Assembly (NCBI GenBank): GCA_965215755.1
Contig: OZ244119.1
Location: 6,076,001 to 6,140,000 of the forward strand
Reading direction: 5' to 3'
Length of the DNA stretch: 64,000 bases
Source: Tectiglobus sp965215755
GTDB lineage: Bacteria; Pseudomonadota; Alphaproteobacteria; Rhizobiales; Hyphomicrobiaceae
Shown here one piece after another: positions 61,738-64,000 of this stretch (positions within the stretch are counted from its first letter, which is position 1; the number at the start of each line of letters is the position of its first letter). The notes below the pieces were generated by a model. That model searched no databases. It was not told the origin of the DNA and worked only from the letters and a program-made list of their open reading frames with translations. The position numbers and the translations under genes were made by a program.

Positions 61738-62322
61738 ATGGAAATCGTTCTTGCTCTTTTGATCGGTGGCGCGTTCGGCGCAGTCCTGGATCGTATTGGC
61801 GCATCAAACCCGAACCTAATCGGACGCATGCTTAATCTGACAAACCTGCACCTTATGAAGACAATATTGCTCGCCATCGGCACTGGATCAGTGCTCATGT
61901 TCGGCGGCCAGATGCTCGGGCTCGTTGATGTGGGCCATATGTCAGTCAAAGCAGCCTATGCAGGCGTTTTCCTTGGCGGATTGCTTCTCGGATTTGGATG
62001 GGCTCTTTCGGGATATTGCCCAGGTACAGGTGTGGTTGCAGCTGGTGCAGGCCGAAAAGATGCACTCGCCTTCATCGCTGGAGGCTTACTTGGCGCAGCT
62101 GCGTACATGGCGACGTATCCGACCGCCAAAGCAACCGGACTGCTAGGGCCAATCTTGGGCGGCAAGGTCACGCTTGGAACAGTGCCAGGCTCCGCATATG
62201 CCGGGTTAACTGCACTGCCTGGCGACGTTGTTGGAATCGTGTTGGGACTGGTCTTTGTGATTGTAGCATTTGTCCTGCCGGACCGTTTCACGCATGCAGA
62301 ACATCGAGTACCTGCAGAATGA
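61738..62322 (+). CDS. YeeE/YedE-family sulfur transporter subunit 2 (PmpB-like)
   Basis: 194 aa, starting 3 nt after the stop of its partner. About five to six TM helices; SGYCPGTGVVAAGAGRKDAL carries the conserved Cys. GAVLDRIGASNPNLIGRMLNLTNLHLMKTILLAIGTGSVLM matches the family start. Both subunits together probably make one channel. The BigR-like operator suggests induction by reactive sulfur species. No sulfurtransferase or sulfur dioxygenase is present in the window. Confidence 0.87.
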   Translation: MEIVLALLIGGAFGAVLDRIGASNPNLIGRMLNLTNLHLMKTILLAIGTGSVLMFGGQMLGLVDVGHMSVKAAYAGVFLGGLLLGFGWALSGYCPGTGVVAAGAGRKDALAFIAGGLLGAAAYMATYPTAKATGLLGPILGGKVTLGTVPGSAYAGLTALPGDVVGIVLGLVFVIVAFVLPDRFTHAEHRVPAE

Positions 62323-62356
62323 TCAGTCACAATAAGAATTACTTCGGTACTGCAAT

Positions 62357-62381
62357 TGGCCGGCTCACTTTGAGCCGGCCA
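62357..62381 (+). terminator. 11-bp perfect hairpin after YeeE/YedE genes
   Basis: TGGCCGGCTCA (62357-62367), loop CTT, TGAGCCGGCCA (62371-62381). No clear T-run follows. Confidence 0.6.
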
Positions 62382-62639
62382 TCATGTCACGTCATCAGTG
62401 TCGACATTGGTACTGAGCCTGCACGTGAAGAATCTTGTGATGTCACTCTCATCTGAATTGTGGCTGAGACACAACGTGGCCCAGAGAACTGCAAGACAAG
62501 GCCCATCACCGCAATCTTGCAACGTGGATTCTGCTAGAGGGTAATCAATCAAATTTTCTAGATTTGTTGCTGGTCGCAAAGCTTCGGCTGCTTGATCATC
62601 GCGTCGGTCACGGCGGTCGGCGATGCTGCGCTTGCCCAG

Positions 62640-62760
62640 GTCCGCTTTAGAGAAGACAGCTCTTTGATGCAGTGCAAATTGAGAGAACTGTCGATGACCG
62701 AGATGGGTCAAATCCGGCTAAGTGCCTGACGAGCATAACGCTTCCGCTTATACCTCAGCT
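62640..62760. repeat. Imperfect dispersed repeat (partner of 23797-23945)
   Basis: AGGTCCGCTTT at 62639-62649, GTCGATGACCGAGATGGGTC at 62692-62711, and GAGCATAACGCTTCC at 62731-62745, in the same order as the blocks at 23797-23945. Confidence 0.55.
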
Positions 62761-62837
62761 TCGAGCATGCTGTGCTCGAACTGAGTTTTTTCTGGGTCGG
62801 GCCAGGAGCAGTCACGGAGATCTCATTTCTAATTGGC

Positions 62838-64000
62838 CTAGTTCTTGGTCACTACTTCCTTGACGCCAGTAACGAAAAGTCTCGTTCCCTGTCTTTGCAG
62901 CGAGAGCTGCACTCGACCATTTCCAGTCGCCGTTTTTGCCCTGTTTCGCAGCTGATAGGTAAAGTCATAGACGACAACCAATTGACGTTCAGTCTGGCTC
63001 AAAACTCTGATGCTCCCCTGGACCAAATCGTACTGACGAACGGGCCACCTACGAGCGTATTTTGCCTTGTCTCGCAGCACGAATGAGCGGTCGATTCTGC
63101 CCTTATCGTAATAGTCAACCACGTCGGCAAACTGCTCTCGGTCTACCAAGTAGATATTGGTCAAATAGGAACGGACGTCAGCAATAGAGATGTCTGGGGA
63201 CTGGCGCTGCTGCAATCCTACTTTTGGAAGCTTTGCTTGAGGCAGATTTGACGGCGCGTTGCGCTGTTCGTTCAATCGAGCGATCTCAATCCTGGCGATC
63301 TCTGCAAACAGACCAGCGGGGAAGCGCCGCAAATATGCTTCGTACAATCCTTTGTCATTGCGACTTTGGATAGATTTCCAGAATAAGCGGTCATCTTGGG
63401 CTGATGAGCTTACCGTCGCTTCCGTCACGCGTTTCGTCTTTGGCTGGCTTGCACCATTACTACTCTTGCGCAACACCAGTCGCAAATCGAGCTTCGATAG
63501 ACGCTCGGGACGTTGCCGGTTACCTGTCGCTTTACGGACGTCTCGGGTGACATCTTTCAGAATGATCTCAACATCCAGATTCGGGGTCTCAATGTGGCGA
63601 AGGACAGCTTCAGCGAAGGGGCTATTCCGGCCAACACCATCATCTGCCACTTCACCCGGCGCTGTTGCAAAAACGAGCAGCGTGTTCTGACCGCTAACTG
63701 TCATTCGCGCGAGACCGCTTCCAACTCGTACATTGCGCGATCGACGTTGCATTGAACGGAACAGACGCTGAGCCAGAGGGTTGTTGCGGCAAGCATCGAT
63801 GAAAATCAGGTTGATCTTGGCATAATTTTCCATGACCGAAACGACTTCATCAAAGGGAACGGTTTCACGTCCAATGGCGAATTCATTCTCTAACTTCGCA
63901 TCAACCGGGATCATGTAGTTCTTCCCTTGGTATTGAATGCCATGTCCTCCATACCAGAGTAGACCGACGTCTGCGGACTGAAGCTCGTTCGAGAACTTAG
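62838..64000 (-). CDS. Caspase-like peptidase (metacaspase/C14 family), 5' end outside window
   Basis: The frame continues unbroken to the right edge, so the N-terminus is missing (an ATG at 63914 lies within the domain). LLWYGGHGIQYQGKNYMIPVDA carries the catalytic His, and INLIFIDACRNNPL the catalytic Cys. SPFAEAVLRHIETPNLDVEIILKDVTRDVRKATGNRQRPER is also typical. After the peptidase come a linker with VSSSAQDDRLFWKSIQSRNDKGLYEAYLRRFPAGLFAEIARIEIARL (a helix often seen after such domains) and a C-terminal beta-rich domain of ~100 aa (VVDYYDKGRIDRSFVLRDKAKYARRWPVRQYDL). Confidence 0.85.
   Translation of the reverse strand, partial: KFSNELQSADVGLLWYGGHGIQYQGKNYMIPVDAKLENEFAIGRETVPFDEVVSVMENYAKINLIFIDACRNNPLAQRLFRSMQRRSRNVRVGSGLARMTVSGQNTLLVFATAPGEVADDGVGRNSPFAEAVLRHIETPNLDVEIILKDVTRDVRKATGNRQRPERLSKLDLRLVLRKSSNGASQPKTKRVTEATVSSSAQDDRLFWKSIQSRNDKGLYEAYLRRFPAGLFAEIARIEIARLNEQRNAPSNLPQAKLPKVGLQQRQSPDISIADVRSYLTNIYLVDREQFADVVDYYDKGRIDRSFVLRDKAKYARRWPVRQYDLVQGSIRVLSQTERQLVVVYDFTYQLRNRAKTATGNGRVQLSLQRQGTRLFVTGVKEVVTKN

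Larger units (their letters stand above)
62323..62837. other. Intergenic with terminator hairpin and dispersed repeat
   Basis: After the sulfur genes: the 11-bp hairpin at 62357-62381 and the repeat partner near 62640-62760 (see 23797-23945). A 109-codon minus-strand frame starting MTHLGHR is an effect of the repeat. No gene supported. Confidence 0.5.

Noticed and set aside
1..64000. CRISPR arrays, rRNA genes, complete tRNA genes, replication origins
   Set aside because: No spaced short repeats, no rRNA signatures, no full cloverleaf and no rep/iteron cluster were seen. Only one partial tRNA exists.

Overview
The window reads as an accessory metal-resistance region of an alphaproteobacterium, most likely a member of the Hyphomicrobiales. 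Reasons: moderate GC, BTLCP-type and L,D-transpeptidase genes of rhizobial type, HmrR/CueR-type regulators, IS21/IS3/IS91 elements of rhizobial type, and several TTG/GTG starts. The genus cannot be named from sequence alone. No rRNA, CRISPR array or replication origin was seen.

Layout. (1) 1-21127, copper block A: a CueR-type regulator, three kinds of multicopper oxidase, a P1B Cu(I) ATPase, a CusF-like chaperone, an outer-membrane TolC-family protein without an RND pump, two cytochromes c', three other c-type cytochromes, two DUF2652 proteins, DUF411 and SHOCT proteins, a formyltransferase-like protein, a Spy-like protein and a Crp/Fnr-like regulator. (2) 21.1-23.76 kb: an IS91-type element with its tyrosine recombinase. 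(3) 24.1-35.95 kb: a phage/plasmid-like operon (gp88-like DUF7227 protein, small unknowns, an AAA ATPase). The ATPase gene is split by a ~6.97-kb insertion that carries a hybrid histidine kinase, a PilZ protein and IS21 istAB. (4) 35.9-60.4 kb: two apparently identical 1499-bp IS3-family elements in direct orientation. They bracket copper block B (41.7-49.8 kb, a compact second set of MCO, DUF411, CueR, CueO, SHOCT, CopA and cytochrome c), a serine hydrolase, a cysteine peptidase, an L,D-transpeptidase, two cation-diffusion-facilitator/MerR pairs, and a tyrosine integrase beside the 3' part of a tRNA-Arg (a probable att site). (5) 61-62.3 kb: a two-gene YeeE/YedE sulfur transporter behind a BigR-like operator. 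(6) right edge: a caspase-like peptidase that runs out of the window.

How it works together. Eight promoters with the CueR signature (TTGACC-like -35, a 19-bp spacer with a CCTTCC/GGAA dyad, then a -10) stand before the copper operons of both blocks, so they look like one Cu(I) regulon. CopA exports Cu(I) to the periplasm. CueO-like and CopA-like oxidases oxidise it, and the CusF-like, DUF411, Spy-like and His/Cys-rich exported proteins probably bind copper or protect periplasmic proteins. The small cytochromes may take or deliver electrons. Two different MerR promoters (TATAGTTACTATA-like dyads) control the zinc/cadmium/lead-type CDF pumps.

Most unusual points: the cytochrome/DUF2652/formyltransferase gene run in block A, the cyclase-like active-site residues in both DUF2652 proteins, the ATPase gene split by an insertion whose removal restores the frame, a 36-bp perfect palindrome just inside that insertion, a relic of an L,D-transpeptidase gene that mirrors block B, and a membrane-protein gene broken by one stop codon.
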